41,219 bases of DNA from an uncultured Pseudomonadales bacterium (GCA_943788875.1 CALSSA010000014.1:1-41219), one strand, 5' to 3'; positions 8,839 to 19,115 are shown, counted from the first letter of the stretch. The notes: generated by a model from the sequence alone, not told the origin. Made by a program: numbers and translations.

Positions 8839-11681
8839 ATGTATAGAAACAATAAACTCAGTTTGGCTGTATCAGTGGCCATAGGGGTATCATTTGCAGG
8901 CGTTGCGAATGCTGAACTAGAAGAAGTTATAGTTACAGCCACCAAGCGTGCCGAAAACATGCAAGATGTTCCAATTGCTATTTCTGCTCTGGGAGGCGAT
9001 TCGCTTAAAGAACTCAATGTCCAGACTTTTGATGAATATGTACAGTATCTGCCCAATGTCGTTAGCGCAGGTATTGGTCCTGGCTCTCGAGAAATTTATA
9101 TCCGTGGTTCTGCCTCTGAGCAGGGTTCGGTCACTGTAACATCGGCACAGGGTTCTGCTCCAGGTGTTGCTCTGTACCTAGACGAAATGCCAGTTTCTTT
9201 TGGTGGGCGTAACCTTGACTTGTATGCAGCTGATCTTCAGCGTGTAGAGGTTCTGGCTGGCCCTCAGGGTACATTGTTTGGTGCTAGCTCGCAGTCAGGT
9301 ACAGTACGAATGATTACCAACAAGCCTGTGATCGGTGAGTTTGAAGGTAGAGTAGACCTTGGTATCAGTACGACTTCTGGTGGTGACAACAGCAACAAAA
9401 TGGAAGCGATGATTAACCTTCCATTAGGTGAGAATGTCGCGATGCGACTGGTTGGCTTTAGTGATAATCAGGGTGGTTATATTGACAATGTTGGTGGTAC
9501 CTTCACGCCTAGCGGCCCGGTGGTTGATAGAAATCAGCTTAGTGGATTCGGTACCCGCTTCGACAAGCGTCCAAATTCTACTCTAGAGTCTGCCAATAAT
9601 GCCTCGCTGGTCGAAGACGACTGGAATGAAGCCACATACAACGGATTCCGTATCGGGGTTGCAGCTGATATCAATGAAGATTGGAGCGTTTTGGTCCAGC
9701 ATACCTCTCAGGAGCTTGATGTCGAGGGCTCTTTCCTAATCGATCCGCGTCTGGGTGATGACAAGTCGCAGAAATACGCTCCCGAGCGTACTCAAGACGA
9801 TTTTGGATTGACTACTTGGACGCTTGAGGGTCGAGTGGCAAACTTGGATATGGTTTACACCGGTGGTTACTTGGACCGTGATGTAGATGCTCTAATTGAC
9901 TACACACATTACAACAACGGCGGTGGTTACATTACCTACTACCTATGTAGTGGTGGTGCAGCCGGCGCAACCTCCCCGGAATCGCAACAAGAAAATAGCT
10001 GTTTTGATCCTACTAAAATGTACCGTGATCAGACCAATAATGAGCGCACAACCCATGAATTCCGCGTAAGCACTGATGCTGATAATCGTGTCAGATTATT
10101 GGGTGGCATCTATATCAATGATGTTAAGACCACGTCTATCGGTGAGTTCCAGTATCTGTCAACGGGTGATGCTTTCACGGAATTTAACCGTGCTAGTTAT
10201 GGCGATGATTATCCAGCCTATGCGCCAGGTAATATTACCCTCGATATCGCCGGTACCACCGCTGGTTCCACTCCTCGCGGGCCTGACACAACATTCTTCA
10301 ATGACTTCACTCGGGATGAGGAAGAGATCGCATTCTTTGGTGAAATCGCGTTTGACGTAACTGAAAAGCTAACTGCCTCATTGAGCGCCCGTCGCTATGA
10401 GCTTGATACACAGCTCCAAGGTGCATCAAACTTCTCCTTCGGCTGTCGTTATGATGGTGCAGGTGCTAGCTGATGATGATGGTAATGATTGTGGCTGCGA
10501 CTACAGACGCCTGTAACAGCGATGGTTACACCAACGATGTTACTGCGCGCTTCCTCACCATAGGAGAGTATGGGGCAACCGGTGATGAACAGGCTTATCT
10601 GAACGCTAAATCCCCCGATGGTGCTCGCCCCATGTTCCGTGGCGGCGCTGAAGATAAAGCACTAACAGTGACTCCCTGGAAGCGATTAAGGATGGCCGTC
10701 TTGATATAAGTGATATCAATCGCGATGGATCGACCACAGAGAAAGACACCATTATTAAAGTGTCGCTGGACTACCAGTTGACTGACGATATCATGTTGTA
10801 CACCGTTTACTCTGAGGGTTATCGTCCAGCCACTCAAAACCGTAACGCCGCTCAATTGGGTTCAAGACAAGACGGGTAATTATGAAGGTTACGTAGTACC
10901 AGCGGTTGCTGTAACGGACACGCTAGAGAATATTGAGATTGGTATGAAAGGTACCTTCCTCGATAATACGCTGCGATTTAATGCGACCTACTACCAGGCT
11001 GATATTGAAAACCTGCAGGTATCTCGTTTTGACCCCTCCAACGTTGCCTTCTTGGTATTTATGGAGAATGTGGGTGACGCTGAATCTTCCGGAATCGACG
11101 CTGATTTTCAGTGGGCGGCCACAGACCAGTTAACCATCTCTGGAGCCTTTAGTTTCCTGGATACTGAGATCACTCGAGTTAATGATCAGTTAAAGGGTGT
11201 TGCGGTGCCCGTTGGCTCAGATCTCCCACTGGCCTCGGACTTCTCTGGTAACCTGCGTGCTCGCTATGACTTCACCATGGACAGCATTGGAGCAGACGCT
11301 TTTGTGTCAGCATCTGTGACTTATCGTGGTGAGACCTTGGCTGGTATTGTGGGCAGTGCGGCATTTATGGACGACACTAGTCTGCTTGCTTATGGGGCGG
11401 AGTCTGGTGTAGGTGTTCAGACTGAAGGTGACGATACCTTTGGATCGGTGAATGATTCAACTGGAGCATTACCGGCTAACAGTCGTTTCGTCAATAAAGC
11501 TGCGACTACGCTGAACGCTAGCATGGGTCTTTCCAAGGATAACTGGAATGCAGAGTTCTTTATCAACAACATCACCAGTGAAGAGGGTGCAATGATGGAG
11601 ACTGCCGGTAAGTTTACGCCAGAGCAGAGCGTTATGCGTCCACGTACCATGGGTCTGCGTTTCTCATATGACTTTGAATAA
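8839..11681 (+). pseudogene. TonB-dependent outer-membrane receptor, at least three frameshifts
   Basis: The start at 8839 gives a signal peptide (MYRNNKLSLAVSVAIGVSF, cut near GVANA) followed by the TonB box LEEVIVTATKR. Plug signatures follow: QDVPIAISALGG, IYIRGSASEQ, VALYLDEMPVSFGG, and VEVLAGPQGTLFGASSQSG. The barrel ends in LRFSYDFE. The reading frame is open to 10473, then changes at about 10465-10500 (a stop after GAGAS, with one or two shifts in a GAT-rich run), at about 10664 (adding one A gives DKALNSDSLEAIKDG) and at about 10855-10870 (dropping one base gives GSRKTGNYEG). After that it is open to 11681. Restored length is about 946 residues. It could be a decayed receptor or a badly read one; conserved barrel sequence on both sides of each break favours very recent damage or errors. 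It precedes the sulfotransferase genes. Confidence 0.85.
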
Positions 11682-11704
11682 ACGTTAGCTATTGTTAGAC
11701 TCTA

Positions 11705-11734
11705 TAGGGCGAACTTCGGTTCGCCCTATTTTTT
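11705..11734 (+). terminator. Rho-independent terminator of the second receptor gene
   Basis: A perfect 10-bp stem (11705-11714 with 11719-11728) closed by a TTCG tetraloop and followed by six Ts (11729-11734). It begins 24 bases after the receptor stop, so the downstream TPR-sulfotransferase gene is largely insulated, although its ATG is only 18 bases beyond. Confidence 0.95.
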
Positions 11735-11751
11735 GATGCCGAGAAAATACT

Positions 11752-13759
11752 ATGTCCCAACAACCTCTCCCAACTGCAGCTCGATGTTGATCAGGCTCAG
11801 AGACTGCTCACGGCAGGTAAGCTTGAAGACGCGCAAAAGCTTATTGAAAACGTACTGGGGCAGTCGCCTGATGACTCCGACGCCCAATATACCTTTGCGG
11901 TAATTCAGCGCTTAAACGGATGTCATACCGAGGCATTGGGACTGTTGAACGAAGTGTTGCAGCAACAGCCTAAATTAGCCCGCGCCTATCAGGAAAGAGC
12001 CCTTAACGAGTTATCGCTCAACAACCCAATGCCTGCTGGAAAGGCGTTGGAGGCGGCAGTGGCTCTGGATCCAGCACTTTTAAAAAGCTGGCAGTTGCTG
12101 GTACCACTCTACAAAGCACGAGGTAGCGCGAAAGCCAATGAAGCTCAGCAGCAGGTTGATTTTTTGCAAGCCTTACCGTCAGAGCTTTTAACTGCTATTA
12201 GCTTTATGGCCGCGGACCGTCTGCTGGAAGCAGAAAAGCTGTGTCGACATTTTTTAATGGAGAATAAAACCCATATTGAGGGCATGCGCTTGTTGGCTGA
12301 GATTGCCACGCGCAACAATATTCTTGAGGATGCCGAGTTTTTGCTTGAGAGCCTTATAGCGTTCGAGCCGGACCATATGGAAGGCAATATACAGTATGCC
12401 AATATATTGTTGCGCCGGCAGCGATTTCACCGCGCCTATGATCAGGCAAAAAAGGTGTTTGAAAAATACCCACAAGCCAGGGAAAGAACGCAGTCAGTTT
12501 ATGCCTCTGCATGCTTTGGCGTGGGTAAAAATGATGAGGCAATTGAACATTACCTCAATATGATTAAATCAAACCCCAATGATGCAAGGTTATTTATCTC
12601 ATTGGGGCATATTCATAATACCCAGGGTGATCCCGATAAAGCTGCAACGGCTTTTAAGCAAGCCTACCAACTTAGCCCCAATTTTGGTGATGCCTACTGG
12701 AGCCTCGCCAATACTAAATCCTATAAATTTGATGATCAGCAAATCAGTGCTATGCAGAATGTTGAAGCCAGCCCTGTAATCCCGTTGATCGATCAGGTAC
12801 AAATTAATTTTGCACTGGGTAAGGCATTTGAGGATCGACGAGATTATGAGAATGCGTTTGAGCGTTATAACAAGGGCAATGCACTAAAGAAGTCGACCAC
12901 CGACTATGGGGCAGAGCAACTGCGTCGACGGATTGATTCTCAGATATCTGTGTGTACCGCTGAGTTTTTTCAGTCCAAGCAAGGAGTAGGTAACCCTGTA
13001 GCGGATCCCATTTTTATCGTTGGACTACCTCGCTCGGGCTCGACTCTGTTGGAGCAGATTTTGGCTTCCCACTCCCAGGTGGATGGCACCATGGAGCTGC
13101 ACAATGTTCTAGATCTCGCCAAACGCTTGCGCGGTCGGGTGGATGACTCTGACGAGCAACCGAGGTATCCACGGATATTCACCGAGTTGGAGGATGGTCT
13201 TTTCGAGCGGTTTGGTGCGCAATTTATACAGGATACTCAGGTTCATAGAGGCTCGGCGCCATTCTTTATAGACAAGATGCCGAATAACTTTTTCCATATT
13301 GGTTTGATTAAGCTGATCTTGCCAAATGCCAAGGTGATAGATGCTCGCCGACATCCCATGGCGTGCTGCTTTAGTGGCTTTAAACAGCTCTTTGGTGAAG
13401 GCCAGGAGTTTAGCTATGGTCTGGCAGATATCGGCAACTACTATCACAACTATGTTTACCTAATGGATCATTGGGATAAGGTGCTGCCCGGCTTTGTACT
13501 GCGTGTACAGCATGAGGATGTGGTAGAGGATTTAGAAACCCAGGTGCGCAGACTACTTAATTTTTGCGGCTTGCCCTTTGAACAGGCCTGCCTAGATTTC
13601 CATAAAACTGAACGCAGTGTGCGCACGCCTAGTGCTGAGCAGGTGCGGCAGCCCATCTATAAAACTGGACTGGACCAGTGGCGCAATTTTGAAGAGCATT
13701 TGCAGCCTCTAATCGATGCGCTGGGGCCTGAGGTTTTGCAGCGATACCCGATAGATTAG
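11752..13759 (+). CDS. TPR-repeat sulfotransferase (frameshift near the start codon)
   Basis: The N-terminal ~400 residues are tetratricopeptide repeats (for example LISLGHIHNTQGDPDKAATAF and YANILLRRQRFHRAYDQA). The C-terminal ~250 residues are a sulfotransferase domain with the PAPS 5'-phosphate loop GLPRSGSTLLEQIL (near 13022) and a downstream DARRHPMACCFSGF 3'-phosphate-binding segment. Family knowledge: these proteins transfer sulfate from PAPS to an unknown acceptor, with the TPRs recruiting it. The coding frame is open from 11753, but the only good start (ATG 11752, MSQQ) is one frame off; removing one C at about 11764-11766 links them as MSQQLSQLQLDVDQ. The first in-frame candidate without correction is a TTG at 11936, which would lose two TPR helices. 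A second sulfotransferase follows after two bases. Confidence 0.85.
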
Positions 13760-13761
13760 CT

Positions 13762-14385
13762 GTGATAGTTTCCCATGCTAAACAGTTTATTTTTTTCGCG
13801 GTGCCCAAGACGGGCACCCATGCGATACGTGAATTGTTAAGTCCCCATAAAGGGCCAAAGGACTGGGAACAGCAAATATTATTTGGCCAGCAGCAATCAC
13901 CGATTGCGGAAATCGCCAAAATTCAGCACGGGCATATCAGTGTTAGACAGATCGCGCCACATTTTGATCAGGCGAGTTGGCAGCGCTATTTTAAATTTGC
14001 CATTGTCAGAAATCCATTTGACCGATTTATATCAATCTGCTTTTTTTTAAACCGCAAAAACCCGCAATTTGCTGAGGCGCCACTGCAGTGGATGAAGTCA
14101 GCGATCACCGTGCCGCGATTTAGAGCTCGTGTGTTAGTTCAGCCTCAATATCTGCAACTTGTGGATGCCCAGGGCGATATTGCCATGGATTTTGTTGGGC
14201 GTTATGAGAGGCTGCAGGATTCGGTTGATGAAATCTGTCAGAGCTTGCAGATTGAGTCAACGCAACTGCAAAAAAGAAATGCCTCAGAGCATAAACAGTA
14301 TCGTGAGTATTATGATGATGAGCTGAAATCCATGGTCCAATCGTTTTATCAGCAAGACCTTACTCAGTTTAATTACTCTTATTGA
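13762..14385 (+). CDS. Sulfotransferase family 2 protein
   Basis: A 207-residue PAPS-dependent sulfotransferase. The 5'-phosphosulfate loop is AVPKTGTHAIRELL (about residues 13-26), and the 3'-phosphate-binding strand and helix are KFAIVRNPFDRFIS (about 78-91); a VGRYERLQD segment sits near 150. This is the carbohydrate sulfotransferase (Sulfotransfer_2) arrangement. It starts with GTG two bases after the TPR-sulfotransferase stop, so the two are translationally coupled. The 3' end overlaps the convergent hydroxylase-like gene by 17 bases. Acceptor unknown; two different sulfotransferases in one unit suggest successive modification of a single surface molecule or peptide (inference). Confidence 0.87.
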   Translation: MIVSHAKQFIFFAVPKTGTHAIRELLSPHKGPKDWEQQILFGQQQSPIAEIAKIQHGHISVRQIAPHFDQASWQRYFKFAIVRNPFDRFISICFFLNRKNPQFAEAPLQWMKSAITVPRFRARVLVQPQYLQLVDAQGDIAMDFVGRYERLQDSVDEICQSLQIESTQLQKRNASEHKQYREYYDDELKSMVQSFYQQDLTQFNYSY

Positions 14386-15361
14386 TAAATGCGTCCAGTT
14401 GCTCAACATTGAGCGCGGCATTGATCAGTCGCTGCATAATAATTGGGTTTAAACCCACTTGGTTACTGGCATTGACTAGGGCTCTTGGGTTAGGGTCTAG
14501 CTGGCTTGCCGTGCGACCTAGCAACTTACGGTACTCTAACCAGCCAGCTTCTTCATAGCCGTAGAGATGCCATATTTCTCGCCAATCCTTGGCCAGACTT
14601 ATCAATAGATTTTTATACTTAAGCGCTAGCTGAGGATTGTTTTCCGGGTTAGCCTCAATATCGCAAATCAGCTCGTTGGCAAGAGCATCCACCTCGCCAG
14701 GTGCCATAATTGGCGCGATATTAAACCGTTCTGTTTTAAGGCTGACTTGCTGTCCCGGTTGGTAGGAGATTGAATTTATTTTAGCCTGTAGCTGCGGGTT
14801 ATCGGCCTGTACCCCAAAGTGCTCCATCTCTCGCACTGTCTGCCAGAATCTCGATGAGCCCGACGTGTCTATTACCAGGTGCACGCGGTCTTGGCCGCTG
14901 CTGTTGAGCACTTTATGTCGGCGCCAAGAGTCAAATATCCAGCATTCTCCTGCCTGCATATGGATGGCTTGATCGCCACAGTGGAATATAACATCCGGGT
15001 TGGTAATGATAGGAATATGGATTCTAACTCTGCTGTACCAGTGATAATTAAAATCCACATGCTCGCTTACCTCAGCTCCGGCGTTGAGGCGCATAAGTCT
15101 GGAGCGAGCCAGCACTTCACCAAAGCTACCCATCACCTGCTGCATGTAGTCACAATGTTGTAATTCTGCTGTGGGCGACATTTTTCCAGCGAAATCATTA
15201 TTGCGCTGGCCCTCCAGAGAGACCAGCGGAATAGCCAAATTGCCTTCCAGCTTTGAAGGGTGTTCCATCCAGTCATCGTCTGTAAACCGGGCGATCTCTT
15301 CCTGCAGACGAAGAGCGTCAAATTGGTAGGGGAGCCGAACAAACGGTTGCGCTAGTTTCAT
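14369..15361 (-). CDS. Aspartyl/asparaginyl beta-hydroxylase-like Fe(II)/2-oxoglutarate oxygenase
   Basis: 330 residues. The central double-stranded beta-helix (about 85-170) shows SEHVDFNYHWYSRVRIHIPI, then GECWIFDSWRRHKVLN and DRVHLVID. His101, Asp103 and His149 are the likely iron ligands, and Arg159 the likely 2-oxoglutarate anchor. The N-terminal ~80 residues and the helical C-terminus (about 210-330) are typical of the bacterial Asp_Arg_Hydrox group. It would hydroxylate a protein or peptide side chain; the target is unknown. It is convergent with the sulfotransferases (17-base overlap), a grouping that, from memory, is common in marine gammaproteobacteria. It diverges from the reductase gene at 15556 across 194 bases. 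Confidence 0.83.
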   Translation of the reverse strand: MKLAQPFVRLPYQFDALRLQEEIARFTDDDWMEHPSKLEGNLAIPLVSLEGQRNNDFAGKMSPTAELQHCDYMQQVMGSFGEVLARSRLMRLNAGAEVSEHVDFNYHWYSRVRIHIPIITNPDVIFHCGDQAIHMQAGECWIFDSWRRHKVLNSSGQDRVHLVIDTSGSSRFWQTVREMEHFGVQADNPQLQAKINSISYQPGQQVSLKTERFNIAPIMAPGEVDALANELICDIEANPENNPQLALKYKNLLISLAKDWREIWHLYGYEEAGWLEYRKLLGRTASQLDPNPRALVNASNQVGLNPIIMQRLINAALNVEQLDAFINKSN

Positions 15362-15555
15362 AGATGCATTGATTTTCAGGGTTGGGTTTTGGAGACGCAG
15401 TTTTATTAGTTACAGCGTCAGCCTGTTGCATCAGAGTATATGCTTCGGATGTGAATGCTGCAATTTGAATGCCGTTTTTAGAAATCCCGTTTACAGTCAA
15501 CTCTGTATACTCTGGCAGATAAAATAGCGATTTATTAATAATGGGGGATCAATTC

Positions 15556-16575
15556 ATGTCTGAAACTATGATGACTGAGCATGATATTCAACAGCTTGTT
15601 GAAGACTGTCTGCAGGCCAATGGCTGCAATGCTGAGAATGCAGCCGCAGTAGGGCGCACAATTGCAGCCGCCGAACGAGATGGTTGCGCGTCTCATGGGT
15701 TGTTTCGCATGCCGGGTTACATTGCATCGCTGCGCAGCGGCAAAGTAAACGGCCAGGCACAGCCTACTGTGACTCGCCTTTCATCGTCAGTGGTAAAGGT
15801 TGATGGTGATCATGGCTACGCACCATTGGCTCTGGAAATGGGACGCCAGGCTCTAATCGAGGCTGCCCGGGAAAATGGCATAGCCGCCATGGCACTGGTC
15901 AATGTCCACCACTTCGCCGCACTCTGGGTTGAAGTGGAGCCAATTGCCGAGGCTGGTTGTTGCGCCATGGCATTTACCACTTACAAACCGGCCGTGGTGC
16001 CCGCTGGTGCCAAGCAGCCGCTATTTGGTACCAATCCTATGTGCTTTGGTTGGCCCCGCGGTGACCAGCCGCCCATGGTCTTTGATCAGGCCTCTGCCTC
16101 TATGGCTCGCGGTGAAGTAATGATTGCTGCGCGGGATGGCCATGATGTGCCGCTGGGCACCGGAGTGGATGCCGATGGCAACCCAACCACAGAGCCACAA
16201 AAAATTATTGATGGTGGCGCACTGTTACCTTTTGGCGGCCATAAAGGCTCGACCATTGCCATGATGATCGAGCTTTTGGTGGCTGGTCTGACCGGGATGG
16301 ACTTTAGTTTTGAAGCGCAGAAAAATGATAATAATGATGGTGGCCCACCCAATGGTGGTGAGTTTATGCTGGCCATAGATCCCAATCGCTTTGGTGATGC
16401 CGACAACTGGCTACAGCATTCAGAATCATTTTTAGAGCGCCTTACTGGTATGGAAGGGGCCCATATGCCGGGCAATCGTCGCTATGCTAATCGTGCCAAG
16501 TCGGCGGCTGAGGGCATTGCTGTCAGTGACACCTTGCTCGCTGGCTGCAAGGAGTTTCTTAAGCCTGCAGTTTAA
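15556..16575 (+). CDS. DpkA-like delta1-piperideine/pyrroline-2-carboxylate reductase (Ldh2 family)
   Basis: 339 residues of the malate/L-lactate dehydrogenase-like (Ldh2) NAD(P)H oxidoreductase family. The pattern strongly recalls Pseudomonas DpkA: ERDGCASHGLFRMPGY (about 46-60), VNVHHFAALW (about 118), KQPLFGTNPMCFG (about 157), and GGALLPFGGHKGS (about 225). DpkA enzymes reduce cyclic ketimines to L-pipecolate or L-proline. I chose ATG 15556 because GGGGGAT lies just upstream; the ATG at 15541 has no ribosome site. A convergent LysR gene ends 6 bases downstream. With the neighbouring aldehyde dehydrogenase this is the enzyme pair seen in hydroxyproline or pipecolate catabolic loci, but no epimerase or deaminase partner is present. 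Confidence 0.82.
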   Translation: MSETMMTEHDIQQLVEDCLQANGCNAENAAAVGRTIAAAERDGCASHGLFRMPGYIASLRSGKVNGQAQPTVTRLSSSVVKVDGDHGYAPLALEMGRQALIEAARENGIAAMALVNVHHFAALWVEVEPIAEAGCCAMAFTTYKPAVVPAGAKQPLFGTNPMCFGWPRGDQPPMVFDQASASMARGEVMIAARDGHDVPLGTGVDADGNPTTEPQKIIDGGALLPFGGHKGSTIAMMIELLVAGLTGMDFSFEAQKNDNNDGGPPNGGEFMLAIDPNRFGDADNWLQHSESFLERLTGMEGAHMPGNRRYANRAKSAAEGIAVSDTLLAGCKEFLKPAV

Positions 16576-16581
16576 GCAGGG

Positions 16582-17484
16582 TTATAAATAGCTGGGCTTA
16601 TTAGTAGGCAGGGTTAAGTCGTGCTTCTTAATCTGCTTGGGGGTTTCCCGAATAATGGTTTCGATCATGGCTTCAGCGGCGGGGGAGACCGTCCAGCCTT
16701 TGCGGGTAATCAGATAGACCTCCCGAGCCTGAGTCGGAACCAGAGGTCTAGATATCAGATTGTCTGAAAAGGTCGGAATCGCGAGAGAGGGCAGCACAGA
16801 AACCCCCAGATTAGACCTGAGCATGGCCAGGAGCGTGGTGATATTGGGGAAGTCAAACCTGGAGTCACCAAAGCTGGCGCGGCTGCGCAATGTTTTGGTG
16901 ATACCTGTATCCAAAAAGGTAATATTTTCTAATTCGTTGATTTTCACTGGCCCTGCTGTTTTCGCTAGCTGGTGATCCACATGGCAAATTAGTTCCAGTT
17001 TATCGGCGAATAATGGTTTGAAGTTCAACAGTTTATTGGGTTGCCACAGGCTGGCGATGCCGAAGTCCACCTCATTGCGCTCTACTCGCCGTTGCACACC
17101 CTGGGAACTGTCATCATCAAGATGCAGATAAATGCCAGGGTATGCAGCGGAGAAGGCTTTAATGATATCCGGTAGCAGGTTGCTCGCCACTGAAGGCACT
17201 ATAGCCATGCTGACATGGCCGCTGCGGCGCTCTGCTGTGGCGCGCAGATCATAGATAGCGGTATCAAAGTCACGCACCAGTCGCTTGGCTATGGGGATAA
17301 AGTTCTCACCCTCAGTGGTGGTGCGGACCTGTCTGGTGGTGCGCTCCAATAGCTTTAAGCCAATAAATTCTTCCAGCTGTTTGACGGCCAAGGTGATGGC
17401 GGGCTGTGTGCGTGAGAGTTTTTCTGCCGCGCCGTTAAAACTGCCTTCTTCGGCGACAGTGACAAAGGTGCGCAAATGTCTCAA
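16582..17484 (-). CDS. LysR-family transcriptional regulator
   Basis: 300 residues. The N-terminal winged helix-turn-helix is LRTFVTVAEEGSFNGAAEKLSRTQPAITLAVKQLE without a break, and the periplasmic-binding-like effector domain runs from about residue 88. The start is uncertain: the TTG at 17484 gives a plausible MRHLRTF, but an ATG at 17536 lies one frame off, separated by a run of seven As (T run 17515-17521), so one extra base there could have hidden the true start. It diverges from the aldehyde dehydrogenase at 17670; by the usual LysR rule it should control that gene set, through the palindrome at 17545-17576. Confidence 0.9.
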   Translation of the reverse strand: MRHLRTFVTVAEEGSFNGAAEKLSRTQPAITLAVKQLEEFIGLKLLERTTRQVRTTTEGENFIPIAKRLVRDFDTAIYDLRATAERRSGHVSMAIVPSVASNLLPDIIKAFSAAYPGIYLHLDDDSSQGVQRRVERNEVDFGIASLWQPNKLLNFKPLFADKLELICHVDHQLAKTAGPVKINELENITFLDTGITKTLRSRASFGDSRFDFPNITTLLAMLRSNLGVSVLPSLAIPTFSDNLISRPLVPTQAREVYLITRKGWTVSPAAEAMIETIIRETPKQIKKHDLTLPTNKPSYL

Positions 17485-17544
17485 GGTTACATTTAAGTAT
17501 TTGATAGTATTCTCTTTTTTTATAATTATTAAGCATATTATTAA

Positions 17545-17576
17545 GATTTAGGATAAATTAATTATCCTTATAAATC
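17545..17576. promoter_or_regulatory. Probable LysR operator between the regulator and aldehyde dehydrogenase genes
   Basis: A perfect 7-bp inverted repeat AGGATAA/TTATCCT (17550-17556 and 17562-17568, 5-base spacer) is nested in outer arms GATTTA (17545-17550) and TAAATC (17571-17576). The T-N11-A-like, AT-rich dyad lies in the 185-base divergent intergenic region, where LysR proteins normally bind. Confidence 0.6.
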
Positions 17577-17669
17577 TATATAAAGTTTTGATTGGATTTA
17601 TAGGTGAATACGTATAAAACTAAGTCGCAATTGCGCTAGTTAGCGCCAAAAATTACAGGCGGAATCGGT

Positions 17670-19115
17670 ATGAGTCAGGATTTACACAATAATTATATTA
17701 ATGGCGAATGGGTCGGCAGCGCGCAGGTCATTGACAATATAAACCCCTCAGACACAAGCGATATTGTGGGTCGTTATGCCAAGGCGTCTAATGAAGACTG
17801 TCTGGCCGCGATCAGTGCGGCCAATGCAGCCTTTGAAGGCTGGTCGCAAAGTGCGCTGGAGCAGCGCAAAACTGTGTTGGATTTTATTGGTGCCGAGCTT
17901 ATTGCCCGCAGCGGTGAAATTGGTGAGATTCTGGCTCGGGAAGAAGGCAAAACCCGTGCTGAAGGGGTGGGTGAAGTCTATCGCTCCGGACAGTTCTTTC
18001 AATATTATGGCGCCGAAGTATTGCGGCTTATGGGCGAGAACACTCAGTCGGTGCGCCCGGGGGTCGATGTTGAAGTGCACCGCGAAGCTCTGGGTGTGAT
18101 TGCTATTGTTACGCCTTGGAATTTCCCCATGGCGGTTGCGGCCTGGAAAGTTGCCCCTGCCATAGCCTATGGCAATGCGGTGGTGCTTAAGCCGGCCGAA
18201 CTAGTGCCTGGCAGTGCCTGGATTTTGGCCGATATCATCAGTCGCAGTGGTTTACCTGCTGGGGTTTTTAATCTGCTGATGGGTTCCGGCAGGGATGTGG
18301 GTGAAACTCTCTGCACATCTGCAGATATTCAGGCCGTCACCTTTACCGGCTCTGTCGGTGTAGGCCGCCATATTGCCCGCAATGCGATCGACAATATGGC
18401 CCGGGTGCAGCTCGAGATGGGCAGTAAAAATGCTCTGGTAGTTTTGGACGACGCAGATATTGATGTGGCTGTGCAATGCGCGGTGGTCGGAGGTTACTTT
18501 GGTACCGGGCAAAAATGTACTGCCTCTTCAAGAATTATTGTGCAGGCCGGTATTCATGATGAATTTGTTGAGAAAATGACCGCTGCTGTAGGCAATCTGG
18601 TGGTTGGGCATGCTCTGGCCGAGGGCGCACAGATCGGTCCGGTCGTTGATGGGCGACAGTTGCAGCAGAATCTCGACTATATGCAAATCGCCAAGGATGA
18701 AGGTGCCGAGCTAGTATTGGGCGGTGAAGCGCTGAGTATGGATACCGAAGGTTTTTATATGTCACCAGCACTGTTTATTAATACCACTAATCAGATGCGT
18801 ATTAACCGCGAAGAAGTGTTTGGTCCTATTGCCTGTGTGATCAAAGTAGGCAGCTACGAAGAGGCTCTGGAAGTTTCCAATGATTCAGACTTTGGTCTGA
18901 CCTCAGGAATCATTACCAATAGTCTGGCCAATGCCGGTCACTTCAAGCGCCACTCCCAGTCCGGTTGTGTGATGGTTAACCTGCCTACAGCAGGCACAGA
19001 CTACCATGTGCCCTTTGGCGGTCGCAAGAATTCAAGCTATGGCCCCCGCGAGCAAGGTCAGTATGCCCGTGAGTTCTACACTATTATCAAAACTAACTAC
19101 AGCAAGCCCTATTAA
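17670..19115 (+). CDS. NAD(P)-dependent aldehyde dehydrogenase (semialdehyde dehydrogenase type)
   Basis: 481 residues, full length for the superfamily. The catalytic Cys283 lies in GTGQKCTASS and the general-base Glu249 in QLEMGSKN. The cofactor segments are TPWNFP (149-153 region), KPAELVP (174-180) and FTGSVGVGR. The C-terminal substrate loop is PFGGRKNSSYGPREQG. Overall pattern (EALGVIAIVTPWNFP, KCTASSR) resembles the 2-oxoglutarate-semialdehyde dehydrogenase group used in hydroxyproline and sugar-acid degradation; a betaine-type substrate is possible too. It begins the plus-strand unit with the M19-like gene 32 bases later. Regulation is likely by the divergent LysR. Confidence 0.88.
   Translation: MSQDLHNNYINGEWVGSAQVIDNINPSDTSDIVGRYAKASNEDCLAAISAANAAFEGWSQSALEQRKTVLDFIGAELIARSGEIGEILAREEGKTRAEGVGEVYRSGQFFQYYGAEVLRLMGENTQSVRPGVDVEVHREALGVIAIVTPWNFPMAVAAWKVAPAIAYGNAVVLKPAELVPGSAWILADIISRSGLPAGVFNLLMGSGRDVGETLCTSADIQAVTFTGSVGVGRHIARNAIDNMARVQLEMGSKNALVVLDDADIDVAVQCAVVGGYFGTGQKCTASSRIIVQAGIHDEFVEKMTAAVGNLVVGHALAEGAQIGPVVDGRQLQQNLDYMQIAKDEGAELVLGGEALSMDTEGFYMSPALFINTTNQMRINREEVFGPIACVIKVGSYEEALEVSNDSDFGLTSGIITNSLANAGHFKRHSQSGCVMVNLPTAGTDYHVPFGGRKNSSYGPREQGQYAREFYTIIKTNYSKPY

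Noticed and set aside
10465..10500. Programmed frameshifting in the second receptor
   Set aside because: There is no slippery heptamer or pseudoknot, and further breaks follow within 400 bases, so damage or read error is simpler.
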